From assembly GCA_947383275.1 (NCBI GenBank), contig CANDCW010000011.1, forward strand, positions 1-50,272: a stretch of DNA of 50,272 bases, in the 5' to 3' direction. The position numbers and the translations under genes are program-made. Shown in pieces: positions 39,858 to 48,543 of this stretch (position 1 is the stretch's first letter; each line of letters begins with the position of its first letter). The notes beneath the pieces are model-generated. The model was given only the letters and a program-made list of their open reading frames with translations. It was not told the origin of the DNA and ran no database searches. Source of the stretch: an uncultured Bacillota bacterium. Its GTDB lineage: Bacteria > Bacillota > Clostridia > Oscillospirales > Oscillospiraceae.

Positions 39858-41861
39858 TTATGACATTTTTTTCAACAGCCTTCTGTTTGCCGGATCATCA
39901 TAGTCCTTATACGTTCCGTCATCGTCATACAGCAGATATTCAGCACCTGGATACCCCAGCAGTTCAAGGGCGTCTGTCTGAAGCTCCGCCACGCATTCGG
40001 CCGCCTTGGCAACTGGGATACATTTCCCGGAGCGAATAAACAGAGGCACTTCATTCAAGGCAATTTCCACGTAGTGGTGCCCCGGAGACAACGTCTCTTG
40101 ATGGATGGAGCCGTCGGGCATGAACTTGACGAACCGCATTTCTTCTGGCAGATAGACATACCGTCCCTTCGCGTTCTGGGTATAGACGGGGGTGATCATG
40201 ATCTCCCCGCCCAGCATCAGCTGGTCCTCCACCCGGGGAGCGAACGTGTCCCGTGGATACTCAAAGGCCAGCGGCTTGAAATACAGATCGTCCGAGAGGG
40301 CCGCTTTCATATATTCGCTGTAAAGATAGGGCAGCAAACGGTAGCGGACCCCCACAATGTGGCGGAAATCCTCCACACCCTCAAATTGATAGCACTCCTG
40401 CTCCCTTGTGTCGATGGCGGAGTGATTCCGCATCAGCGGCGTGAACACACCGAAAGCCAGCCAGCGCAGCAGAAGGTCCCGGGTCGTGTGGTCGCCAAAG
40501 CCGCCCAGATCCGCTCCTGTGTACAAAAAGCCGCACATATTCAGAGCTGGCATCATTTGCAGATTCAGCAGGATATGGCTCCACCAGGACTTGTTGTCTC
40601 CGGTCCAGATCCCACCGCAGCGGTGCATTCCAATGTAGGAGGAGCGGGAAAACAGCAGAAACCGCTTGTCTGGAGCAATCCGCTCAAAGCCCTCGTCCGC
40701 CGCCCGGGTCATATTATAGCCAAACAGATTATGTACCTTATCATGGCGGACCATGCGGCCGTCTACCTGATGATAGAAAGCCTTGTAATAATCCTGATGA
40801 TTCTGAAGCCCTGTCAACGCCTCTCGGACCTGAAACATGGATACCGCGCCCGTCTCATCCTCCATATATTCCCGCATCAGCCGGGATGCCGCCTCCAGCC
40901 CCTCCGGCGTATAAAAGATTGCGGGCTCGTTCATATCGTTCCAGAAGCCCTCGATACCCTGTTCAATGAGGGAACGGTAGCAACTGCCGAACCAGCGCCT
41001 GGCCTCCGGATTCAAGACGTCCGGAAAGTGAGTATCTCCCGGCCATACCGCCGCCACAAAATCACTGCCGTCCGCCCTTTTGCAGAAATATCCGTTTTTG
41101 ACCCCCTCCTCATAGACCGGATAACCTTTCTCTACCTTGACTCCCGCGTCGATAATGGGGATCAGTCTGATGTTTCGCTCCTTCATTTCCTTGACAAACG
41201 CGGGAAAATCCACAAATTCCTCTCCGTTTATGGTGAAATCCTTAAAATCCTGCATATAGTCGATATCCATGTAGAGCATATCAATGGGAATGTGATTTGC
41301 GCGGTATCCGTCCGCGACCCGCCGGAAATCCTCCTTTGTCCGGTAGCCCCACCGGCTTTGGCCGAATCCAAAGGCGAATTTAGGCGGGATATAGCTCCTC
41401 CCGATGATCTTCCGGAACTGCTTCACCACCTCATAGGGCGTTTCCCCTTCTATCATATAGAAGTACAGATCTGCCTCCTGGCAGCTGATCTCCAAAATAT
41501 CGGAACATGTATAGCCGATATCAAAGGCGGCCTTGGCGGGATAATCCACAAACAGGCCAAAATTTTGTTCTCCCGCTATCACGATGAAGTTGTGGGCGCC
41601 GTACAGGGACTGTGTGCTCTCCATATGGTGCGGGTCGTCCGAGGCATGGCTGATGTAGCAATACCCCCGCTTGTTGATCCCCCTGACTGCCTCGCCCAGC
41701 CCATAGACGCTATCATCCTTGGCCAGCTCATACCGCCAGCGAAAGCCGTTTTGAAGGCTGACCGTTCCGAGGGGAGGGGCTTCTTCCGTCTCTTTTATAT
41801 GTTCGGCCACGGCCTCCGTCTCAAAGGGATGCCCGTACTTGAATTTCCAAATCATAGCCAT
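39858..41861 (-). CDS. GH31 alpha-glucosidase-type glycoside hydrolase
   Basis: A cytoplasmic enzyme of 667 residues that removes alpha-linked glucose or related sugars. The N-terminal beta-sandwich holds DDSVYGLGEAVRGINKRGY. The catalytic barrel has FGFGQSRWGYRTKED, DIDYMQDFKDFT, nucleophile Asp309 in GFWNDMNEP and acid/base Asp422 in GGIWTGDN, all intact. The C-terminal beta domain contains LYDDDGTYKDY. It may convert glucose-containing oligosaccharides linked to the adjacent sucrose locus. The ribosome site AAGGAG is close to the first ATG; the ATG two codons later is also possible. Confidence 0.92.
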   Translation of the reverse strand: MAMIWKFKYGHPFETEAVAEHIKETEEAPPLGTVSLQNGFRWRYELAKDDSVYGLGEAVRGINKRGYCYISHASDDPHHMESTQSLYGAHNFIVIAGEQNFGLFVDYPAKAAFDIGYTCSDILEISCQEADLYFYMIEGETPYEVVKQFRKIIGRSYIPPKFAFGFGQSRWGYRTKEDFRRVADGYRANHIPIDMLYMDIDYMQDFKDFTINGEEFVDFPAFVKEMKERNIRLIPIIDAGVKVEKGYPVYEEGVKNGYFCKRADGSDFVAAVWPGDTHFPDVLNPEARRWFGSCYRSLIEQGIEGFWNDMNEPAIFYTPEGLEAASRLMREYMEDETGAVSMFQVREALTGLQNHQDYYKAFYHQVDGRMVRHDKVHNLFGYNMTRAADEGFERIAPDKRFLLFSRSSYIGMHRCGGIWTGDNKSWWSHILLNLQMMPALNMCGFLYTGADLGGFGDHTTRDLLLRWLAFGVFTPLMRNHSAIDTREQECYQFEGVEDFRHIVGVRYRLLPYLYSEYMKAALSDDLYFKPLAFEYPRDTFAPRVEDQLMLGGEIMITPVYTQNAKGRYVYLPEEMRFVKFMPDGSIHQETLSPGHHYVEIALNEVPLFIRSGKCIPVAKAAECVAELQTDALELLGYPGAEYLLYDDDGTYKDYDDPANRRLLKKMS

Positions 41862-41941
41862 GCGCTCCTTTCGTCTGCCGCAAATGGATTACAGCTTCTC
41901 TTGCGAGTACTGTGCGTTTACTATAACAGAGCCGCAGAGCT

Positions 41942-41970
41942 TTGACAACACGAGAAGAAAATTTTAATGC
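41942..41970 (+). promoter_or_regulatory. Possible promoter of the ABC export operon
   Basis: TTGACA (41942-41947), a 17-bp spacer and TAATGC (41965-41970), 17 bp before the permease ATG. The leader would be very short, about 10 nt. Confidence 0.5.
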
Positions 41971-41986
41971 CGTATGAGGTCACAAA

Positions 41987-42778
41987 ATGAAATCCTACTT
42001 ATTTGTCTCAAAAATCAGAATACAAACCGCGCTGGCCTACCGGTTCAACGTGATCTCCACCATTCTGATCCAGTGCCTAATCATGTACGCCATGTCCTGC
42101 TTCTGGGCCGCCGCCTATAGTGGCGCCGAGACGGTGTCCGGCGCGAGCCAGCGGGACATGATCACCTACACCACCATCTCTGTCATTATGGGAAACCTGC
42201 TGACCATGGGCGTCCAGAACCGGATCGCTCGAAGCGTCCGGACGGGCAGCGTGGCCCTGGACCTGCTCAAGCCGGTCAATATCTACGGAATCTATCTGGC
42301 GGAGGACCTGGGTGACTGCGCCGCCGCCTTCTTCCAGAAGGCCGTCCCCCTGCTTCTGGTGGGGACGGTCCTGTTCGGGTTCCCCATGCCCGCGTCAGCC
42401 GTTCACCTCCTGCTGTTTCTGTTCAGCTTTGCCATCGGCTACCTCATCAACTGGATTCTGGCGGCCCTGCTGGGGCTGTGCGCCTTTAAGACGCTGACCC
42501 TTGGCCCGTTGGTCAACGCCAAGGGCTTCATCATGAAGCTGCTCTCCGGCAGTATTTTTCCCCTGTGGTTTTTCCCCGCCGGGTTTCGCCGGGTACTGGA
42601 GGCGCTGCCCTTCATGAACATCTACCAGCTCCCCCTGGGCATCTACATCGGGCAGTACGCGATGGATGAGATCATGCTCCGCACAGCGCTCCAGCTGTTC
42701 TGGTGCGCGGCGCTGTGGGTCCTGTTTGACGTACTGCAAAAGAAAATGGCGGCAGCCATACTGATTCAAGGAGGCTGA
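41987..42778 (+). CDS. ABC-2-type export permease A (DUF990-like group)
   Basis: 263 residues with six membrane helices, in the pattern of the two-permease exporters of the viologen-exporter/daunorubicin-like group. The sequence starts MKSYLFVSKIRIQTALAYRF, and RTGSVALDLLKPVNIYGIYL is the typical cytoplasmic loop of this group. It probably pairs with the next gene as a heterodimer energised by the ATPase at 44700. The cargo is unknown. The gap to permease B is 4 bp. Confidence 0.87.
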   Translation: MKSYLFVSKIRIQTALAYRFNVISTILIQCLIMYAMSCFWAAAYSGAETVSGASQRDMITYTTISVIMGNLLTMGVQNRIARSVRTGSVALDLLKPVNIYGIYLAEDLGDCAAAFFQKAVPLLLVGTVLFGFPMPASAVHLLLFLFSFAIGYLINWILAALLGLCAFKTLTLGPLVNAKGFIMKLLSGSIFPLWFFPAGFRRVLEALPFMNIYQLPLGIYIGQYAMDEIMLRTALQLFWCAALWVLFDVLQKKMAAAILIQGG

Positions 42779-42782
42779 GCGC

Positions 42783-43592
42783 ATGAAAACGATAAGATAT
42801 TACATCTCCGTGGCCGCTATATCCATCCGGCAGTCCATCCAATCCCGGCTGGAGTACCCCTTTATGCTCATCGGCCATGTGCTGGCCAACTGCATCCAGT
42901 GGGTGATAGGCTTTGCCACGATCAAGTTCGTGGTGGACCAGTTTGGCAGCATCGGCGGCTGGGGCTACGAAAGTCTGGCGTTTTTGTACGGCATGTCGGT
43001 GCTGAGCCATGGCCTGGCGGTGGTGTTCTTCATCCAGACCTGGGGCATGGGCTACTGGATGATTGATGGGGAGTTTGACCGGTTTCTGCTGCGGCCTATG
43101 AACCTGATTTTCCAGTTTCTGTTCGATGACTTCAATCTCATCGGCTTCACGGACATCATCCCCGGCCTGATGGTATTCGTCTACGGGTGTGTCAAGGTAC
43201 ACCTGACCCCGAGCTTCGGCAATATTCTGCTGATCCTCTGCACCCTGGCGGGCGGAACGCTGATCCGGGGGGCGGTGTGGATGTTCTGCGGCTCCATGTC
43301 CTTCTGGACCAGGAGTCCCGCCAATTTCACCGACATGGTGGGGGAACTGTTCGAGCGGGTGTCCATATACCCCCTTACCATCTACCCCCGGTGGGTTCAG
43401 GCCCTGTTTACCTTCCTCCTGCCTCTGGCGTGGATCACCTTTTGGCCCGTCAAGGATATTTTGGAACCGGAACCCGGCATCCTTCCTGTGCCTATGGCAG
43501 CCGTCACCCTGGCGGTGGGGCTGCTCCTGTTCGCGGGGAGCTGCGTGGTATTCCGGGCCGGGATGGGGAGGTACGAGAGTGCCGGGAGCTAG
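42783..43592 (+). CDS. ABC-2-type export permease B (DUF990-like)
   Basis: 269 residues, six helices. It contains WGMGYWMIDGEFDRFLLRPM, the DUF990-like loop (GEFDRFLLRPMNLIFQ), and a PRWVQALFTFLLPLAWITFW segment near the last helices. It is similar in layout to permease A but not a close copy. The downstream kinase gene starts 37 bp after its stop. Confidence 0.87.
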   Translation: MKTIRYYISVAAISIRQSIQSRLEYPFMLIGHVLANCIQWVIGFATIKFVVDQFGSIGGWGYESLAFLYGMSVLSHGLAVVFFIQTWGMGYWMIDGEFDRFLLRPMNLIFQFLFDDFNLIGFTDIIPGLMVFVYGCVKVHLTPSFGNILLILCTLAGGTLIRGAVWMFCGSMSFWTRSPANFTDMVGELFERVSIYPLTIYPRWVQALFTFLLPLAWITFWPVKDILEPEPGILPVPMAAVTLAVGLLLFAGSCVVFRAGMGRYESAGS

Positions 43593-43629
43593 GAAAGCGA
43601 TCGCAGCACGAAAGAGGTGTATCTGTTTT

Positions 43630-44703
43630 ATGGACTTTACAGAGATATTTCAGCTTTATCACAAGGATCCGCCATACAGCTGGGAATACAAAGACACCAG
43701 CCGGGGGGAGGAGGATTTCCGCCGCACGGTCTTCGCGGAGTGGGCGGATCAGAGGCTGGTCATTAAAATTGCCTGTAATGATTTTACTTCCCCGCGCCGC
43801 GTACAGATCTGGCAGAAAACGGCGGCGGCTTACAGCGCTATGGGGTATTACTGTCCCCAGATCATCGCCGGTAAAAATGGGAATCTGGCGGAGACCGTGG
43901 AATATGAGGGCAGAGCCTGCGTTGTGTACGCGGAAGAGCGGTCCCGATTTCAGACGGCAGACCAGCTTGGAGAAAGGGTGATCCTGCAAAACGGACGGTA
44001 TATTTACCATGACGACGCCCTCCGGTTCCTCTGCGAGGTTGGTTCGGCGGGACTGGATTTCGGGGATTTTCCCTCTGGTCTGTGTATTTTGGAGCGGTTC
44101 TGCCCCTCTGACCCCTGTGACGAAATCATGGAGTGCGCCCTGGAGTTCAAGGGGGTCATAGAGGAACAGCTCCCCCAATATACACAACGGTTTCAGGGAA
44201 TATGGTCCCGCTTTCTCGCGAATCGCAGCTCTTTGGAGCGGCTGTACAGCCAACTCCCAGTCTCTGTCTTTCAGGCCGATCTGAACCCGGGCAATATTCT
44301 GCTGGACGCTGATATGCGCTTTGCCGGCGTGCTGGATTTCAACCTTTCCGGCAGGGATACCGCGCTGAATGTTTTGTTCCGGGAGCTGTGGATCAATTTT
44401 GACGAGGATATTCCCGACAAGAGGGAAAACAACATGTATTATGTGGAGAAGAACAACGAAAAGGCGCTCCAGTCCTTCCTTGAGAACCTTCTTCTGATAA
44501 AAGACAGCTATCACTTTACCCAGGCGGAAAAGAAAGCCGCGCCGCTGCTCTACCGGTATCTGCGGCCCTTCTGGTGGCGTCCCCTTCATGCGCTGAAACG
44601 GGATCAGAACGATCCGGCGAAGGTGGGAAAGATCCTGGACTGGATCGAGAATGAGCAGACGCGCGGCATTGATTTTGAGGGGATAATGGAGGCCCGGCCA
44701 TGA
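43630..44703 (+). CDS. Aminoglycoside-phosphotransferase/choline-kinase-like protein in an ABC operon
   Basis: 357 residues of the protein-kinase-like small-molecule phosphotransferase fold. ATP Lys46 is in RLVIKIAC, the Brenner motif is VFQADLNPGNILLD with catalytic Asp217 and Asn222, and the metal-binding Asp236 is in GVLDFNLSG. The His before the catalytic Asp in most members is Gln-Ala here. The ATG at 43630 has a weak AGAGGTG site 12 bp upstream; a longer frame begins with GTG at 43579 inside the preceding gene. The stop overlaps the ATPase start (ATGA). Encoded in the middle of an exporter operon, it may phosphorylate the exported compound or confer self-protection (inference). Confidence 0.82.
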   Translation: MDFTEIFQLYHKDPPYSWEYKDTSRGEEDFRRTVFAEWADQRLVIKIACNDFTSPRRVQIWQKTAAAYSAMGYYCPQIIAGKNGNLAETVEYEGRACVVYAEERSRFQTADQLGERVILQNGRYIYHDDALRFLCEVGSAGLDFGDFPSGLCILERFCPSDPCDEIMECALEFKGVIEEQLPQYTQRFQGIWSRFLANRSSLERLYSQLPVSVFQADLNPGNILLDADMRFAGVLDFNLSGRDTALNVLFRELWINFDEDIPDKRENNMYYVEKNNEKALQSFLENLLLIKDSYHFTQAEKKAAPLLYRYLRPFWWRPLHALKRDQNDPAKVGKILDWIENEQTRGIDFEGIMEARP

Positions 44704-45689
44704 ACATCATTGAAGTGAGCCATCTGGTAAAGGAATACAAAAAAATCAAAAAGGAGCGCGGCCTGCGGGGGGCGGTAAAAAACCTCTTTGTACAGAACAC
44801 AGAAACTGTACGGGCGGTGGATGACATCTCTTTTTCCATTGAAAAAGGGGACATTGTAGGCTACATAGGCCCCAACGGCGCAGGAAAAAGCACTACCGTG
44901 AAGATGCTCTCCGGCATCATGCGGCCCACCAGTGGCGAGATCCTGATTGATGGTATATCTCCCCAGGAGGACCGCAAACGGGTGGTGCGGAACCTGGGGG
45001 TGGTGTTTGGACAACGCAGCCAGTTGAACTGGGACCTGCGGCTGGGCGAGACCTTTGAGCTGCTGAAACGAATTTATCAAATCGAAGATAAAACCTATAC
45101 TGAAAACCTGGGAACGCTCAACGAGATTTTTCAAATCGACCGCTTTATTGACACTCCGGTGCGCCAACTCTCCCTTGGGCAGCGAATGCGGGGTGACCTG
45201 GTGGCAGCCATGCTTCACTCGCCAGAGGTCTTGTTTTTGGACGAGCCCACCATCGGTTTGGATGTGGAGGCGAAATATTCCGTCCGGAAGTTCATCAAGG
45301 AAATCAACCAGCGCGGCAAAACCACTATTATCCTGACTACACACGATTTAGGTGATATCCAAGAGCTGTGCCAGCGGGTCATTATCATTAACGAGGGAGC
45401 GATTATTGAAGACGGTTCACTGGATGATTTGATTGACAAGATCGCCCCTTACCGCCATCTTATCATCGATTTCTATCACCCTGTCACCATCCCGCACCCT
45501 CATGCGGAGCTTGTCTCTGTCCGTGAGGCCCGTTCTGTTTACCGCTTCCGCAAGGATGAGATCACGGCCGCCCGATTGATCGAGGATATTTCCCATACAG
45601 CACCTATTAAAGAAGTAGGCTTGGAGGAGGCGAAGATCGACGATATCATTCGGACGGTGTATCAACAGGGAAGCACATGCAAAGCTTGA
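44700..45689 (+). CDS. ABC exporter ATP-binding protein
   Basis: 329 residues. Walker A is GPNGAGKSTT (57-66), signature LSLGQ (157-161) and Walker B VLFLDEPTIGLD (177-188). The preceding Q-loop is VVFGQRSQLNWDL, characteristic of the ATPases that pair with DUF990-type permeases. The C-terminal part beyond residue 235 is an accessory domain. It starts within the kinase stop codon and closes the operon, followed by a strong terminator. Confidence 0.95.
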   Translation: MNIIEVSHLVKEYKKIKKERGLRGAVKNLFVQNTETVRAVDDISFSIEKGDIVGYIGPNGAGKSTTVKMLSGIMRPTSGEILIDGISPQEDRKRVVRNLGVVFGQRSQLNWDLRLGETFELLKRIYQIEDKTYTENLGTLNEIFQIDRFIDTPVRQLSLGQRMRGDLVAAMLHSPEVLFLDEPTIGLDVEAKYSVRKFIKEINQRGKTTIILTTHDLGDIQELCQRVIIINEGAIIEDGSLDDLIDKIAPYRHLIIDFYHPVTIPHPHAELVSVREARSVYRFRKDEITAARLIEDISHTAPIKEVGLEEAKIDDIIRTVYQQGSTCKA

Positions 45690-45746
45690 TTGGCACTTTC
45701 CATTTTCCTTTCCCCCTTCCTTCCTATATTTTCTCTACAATATGAT

Positions 45747-45784
45747 GAGGCCTGTCTGGCAACAACCAGACAGGCCTCTTTTTT
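45747..45784 (+). terminator. Strong terminator of the ABC export operon
   Basis: Perfect 13-bp arms GAGGCCTGTCTGG and its complement with a 6-base loop, followed by TTTTTT. Confidence 0.9.
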
Positions 45785-45839
45785 GACAGGATGAAGGGAA
45801 AGAACTTCGTGTTGAAATTCTTTCCCCCATCTTTATATC

Positions 45840-46814
45840 TTACGCCGCCTTTTGAAATCGGATGCTGTTCGCTCTCACCTGGAGCTCCTGAGCAAGGAAT
45901 TTCAGAGTATTGAACTCATCGTCCAGCCCATCCAGCTCCCGCTGGAGTACCTGCTCATAATGTTTTTTCTTCTCCTCCAGGCCCTGGACCTTCAGCACCC
46001 AGCGGTCCATGACCGCTGGGCTCTGGCTCCCGGATTGAATGAGGTAGTCACAGCGCTCCTGGTATGTGGCAATTTCTTTTTTTACTGCCGCATAGAACTC
46101 CTCGGTCATTTTGCCCCGCTGCTTTTCATCGTCAATGATATAGAAGCTGTTCACCATCAGCGGGGTGTTGTTGCGGTTTAAGTTACCCAGTAGCGTAATG
46201 AAGTCCTCAAAGACATCTACCTTCTCCATATAGGTTTTGGGAACGAAATACATATGTCCAGCAATGCTCAGTTTGGTGGCATCCAAGCTGAGGAGAAAAT
46301 TGGTGCAGATGGTCTCGATCTGTTTTCGGTTGGCGCACCGCTGGTAGAGCTCAAACAACTCCTCTGCCCGGCGGCAGCAGTCCCGCACATCCACCACATC
46401 ATCCATCATCAGGTTATCACAGCGAAATACATGGTCCCGCTTATCAAAGCTGATGTTAGCCAGTTTCTCATACTGGTTGGTATTCTGGTTCAGTGTCTCC
46501 TTTACCAGCTCCCGGGAAAGCATATCCGCCGTGTGCTTGTTATCCCGACAGTAAGCCAGGTAAATGTGGGTTTCACCCCCGGAGGTAATAGGATACCGTT
46601 CTCGAATGTCCCCGGTAGCGGAGCGGAAGGCATCCGCCACCGACAGCCGCTTGCCGCCGGTGTAGGGAATATCCATCTCCTCACAGAGTTGGGACAGGGC
46701 CTCCTTCTCCACCAAAAGATTGCTCAGGGAGAAATAGAGGAACTTGCCCAGCATATGTTCCTTATCGCCAGCAGATGTACCGATGAAATCCTTCATATCA
46801 AATACGTTATCCAT
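45840..46814 (-). CDS. Integrative-element protein of unknown function
   Basis: 324 residues, mostly helical and charged. It starts MDNVFDMKDFIGTSAGDKEH and ends in a probable coiled coil (QGLEEKKKHYEQVLQRELDG, LDDEF). I do not recognise a named domain with confidence (it may be DUF6744). A 47-codon segment (45975-46115) is 85% identical in DNA to the foreign tail of the chimeric ORF at 5235-5375, so a second copy of this gene once lay in the region near 5 kb. It sits with other element genes on the minus strand: unknown protein, primase-like protein and ATPase. Confidence 0.75.
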   Translation of the reverse strand: MDNVFDMKDFIGTSAGDKEHMLGKFLYFSLSNLLVEKEALSQLCEEMDIPYTGGKRLSVADAFRSATGDIRERYPITSGGETHIYLAYCRDNKHTADMLSRELVKETLNQNTNQYEKLANISFDKRDHVFRCDNLMMDDVVDVRDCCRRAEELFELYQRCANRKQIETICTNFLLSLDATKLSIAGHMYFVPKTYMEKVDVFEDFITLLGNLNRNNTPLMVNSFYIIDDEKQRGKMTEEFYAAVKKEIATYQERCDYLIQSGSQSPAVMDRWVLKVQGLEEKKKHYEQVLQRELDGLDDEFNTLKFLAQELQVRANSIRFQKAA

Positions 46815-46823
46815 AGTGACCTC

Positions 46824-47435
46824 CTATGTATGAATGGAATAATAACCTTTGGATAAATCTCCACCAGTGTGATAAATCAGCCCGCCGGCGGTTCCGGGTA
46901 TTCCGTTGCGAAATTCCCGAAAGAAGAACGAGTAAGCCTCAAAATCGCTGTAAAAGCAAATTTTATCGGCTCCCCACCACTTGAAATTGTCGCGCAGGAA
47001 ACGCACCAATTTGCGGCGGATAATTTTATGTTCCACACACTTCCGGAGCTGTTCTGGACACTCAAATACAAATTTGGGACTGTTCTTTGGCTCTATTGAT
47101 AAGGTGCTCCATATACGGTAACGACTATTGGTGTCCAGTGCAAAAGTCATTAGCGTATCATAGGGCAGCACTATGCTCTGTTTCCAGCCTACAAACTTAT
47201 AGCCGTGATTGTTTAGCCAAGTAAAGTATATGGCGACGGTATTGTTGGCTTTATTTTTTTGAAATTCGGCAAAGGAGAACATGTCACTCGCAACAACATG
47301 ACCGTCCCTCTCCAGTGCAATTAGATCGCCTCGTGATGCAAAAAAGCTCCATGGTGATTTGCGTTCTCTGCTTATCGTTTTAAGGCTGATGCCCTTTTCG
47401 GTAGCAGTGAGCTTGACCAATGTTCTGTTGTTCAA
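46824..47435 (-). CDS. Unknown protein of an integrative element
   Basis: 203 residues, soluble, mixed alpha/beta and rich in aromatic residues (NTVAIYFTWLNNHGYKFVGW, KQSIVLPYDTLM, and a C-terminal FKWWGADKICFYSDFEAYSF). It starts 18 bp after the primase-like gene and ends 9 bp before the next gene, so all belong to one operon. The base composition is more AT-rich than the two larger genes upstream. I do not recognise a family. It could be cargo. Confidence 0.6.
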   Translation of the reverse strand: MNNRTLVKLTATEKGISLKTISRERKSPWSFFASRGDLIALERDGHVVASDMFSFAEFQKNKANNTVAIYFTWLNNHGYKFVGWKQSIVLPYDTLMTFALDTNSRYRIWSTLSIEPKNSPKFVFECPEQLRKCVEHKIIRRKLVRFLRDNFKWWGADKICFYSDFEAYSFFFREFRNGIPGTAGGLIYHTGGDLSKGYYSIHT

Positions 47436-47453
47436 AATTTTTACTCCCTTCTA

Positions 47454-48518
47454 TTACATAGCAGCCACCCGGCTGAGGAGGTAATCGTCCACCCCCTTGT
47501 AGGCCGGGTCCCATGTGTATTTGGTGTACTTCCACCGCTTGACTGCCTGGACTTCCCTCCGCATAGCCTGGATGGCTTTCCGGACCTCCGGTTTGGTGTT
47601 CTGGTCCATATCCATGGCCTCCACCACCTCGGTGACGTTGAGACTGCGCAGGGTATCGGTCAGGCCGTTCAGCGCATTGACGCCGCCGATGCACACGAAC
47701 AGAGCATCATGGGCCAGAAAGCTGGCCACGTCTCCCTTCAGTGGACCTTCTGTGAGGTAGGCCTGTTTGCTGGCGGTGTTACCTGTGACGTGAACCCAGG
47801 AATAGCTCCGGGTGCCATCGGTCATATCCCGGCTGGACAGCCAGCGGTATTTGCGCCCTGGGTCATCCGTATCGTCCAGGCGGATTTTCAGCCCCTGAAT
47901 CAAGCCGTTTTTATCCCGAACCGGGATCAGAAATCCGTTTGGCCCGGACAGCGTCCAGTCGCCGTAGTAGGTACGAAAACCGGGCACACCCAGCAGATCA
48001 AATCCGCAGGAGCGGAGCAGAGAAGCAAGAAGCCGCCGGCCCTGTTCTGTCTCCGGCATACTGCGGTACTCGTTGCGCTGGATTCTATCCTCAGACAATC
48101 CGCGTTCCAGCAGATTTTCCCGGTGCTTGTCCAAAAGCGTCAGATAGCTCAGCATGGTGGAATAGGCGGCGTGCCGTTCCTCCAGGGAAACGGGCTGCCG
48201 CTCTGCTTCTGTGTTTTGAGGAGTGGGCTGTTTGGGGAGAGGATACACATTTGTCCCCCTTGCCAACTCCTGATACGCCTGCTTGTTGCTCACCCCGTTC
48301 AGCATGGCGTACAGCGTGACGCTGTTGCCATGTGCGCCGCAGAGGTTGCAGCGGAACTGGTCGGTGGCGGTGTTCAGGCTGAGATGATACTTTCCCCTGC
48401 CGTGGTCGCCGCAGAAGGGGCAGCTCGCCTCGACCTCCCGCCGCCGAAGCGTCCGAGAGTCGAGGACAAGCCCGCACCGCCTGGCCGTGTCCACGATGGG
48501 GATTTTTTCATAGACCAA
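47454..48518 (-). CDS. Primase-like protein with CHC2-type zinc finger and Toprim-like domain
   Basis: 354 residues. The N-terminal zinc finger is ASCPFCGDHG ... QFRCNLCGAHG (Cys33, Cys36, Cys57, Cys60), as in DnaG-type primases. A central region (GFRTYYGDWTLSGPNGFLIP, VRDKNGLIQGLKIRLDD) leads to a Toprim-like fold with the acidic motif YLTEGPLKGDVA and the later VEAMDMDQNT. This architecture occurs in mobile-element primases of Firmicutes and would prime replication of the excised element. It lies 25 bp after the ATPase gene. Confidence 0.85.
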   Translation of the reverse strand: MVYEKIPIVDTARRCGLVLDSRTLRRREVEASCPFCGDHGRGKYHLSLNTATDQFRCNLCGAHGNSVTLYAMLNGVSNKQAYQELARGTNVYPLPKQPTPQNTEAERQPVSLEERHAAYSTMLSYLTLLDKHRENLLERGLSEDRIQRNEYRSMPETEQGRRLLASLLRSCGFDLLGVPGFRTYYGDWTLSGPNGFLIPVRDKNGLIQGLKIRLDDTDDPGRKYRWLSSRDMTDGTRSYSWVHVTGNTASKQAYLTEGPLKGDVASFLAHDALFVCIGGVNALNGLTDTLRSLNVTEVVEAMDMDQNTKPEVRKAIQAMRREVQAVKRWKYTKYTWDPAYKGVDDYLLSRVAAM

Positions 48519-48543
48519 GCGGTTTCACCCCTCCGTCTGACAA

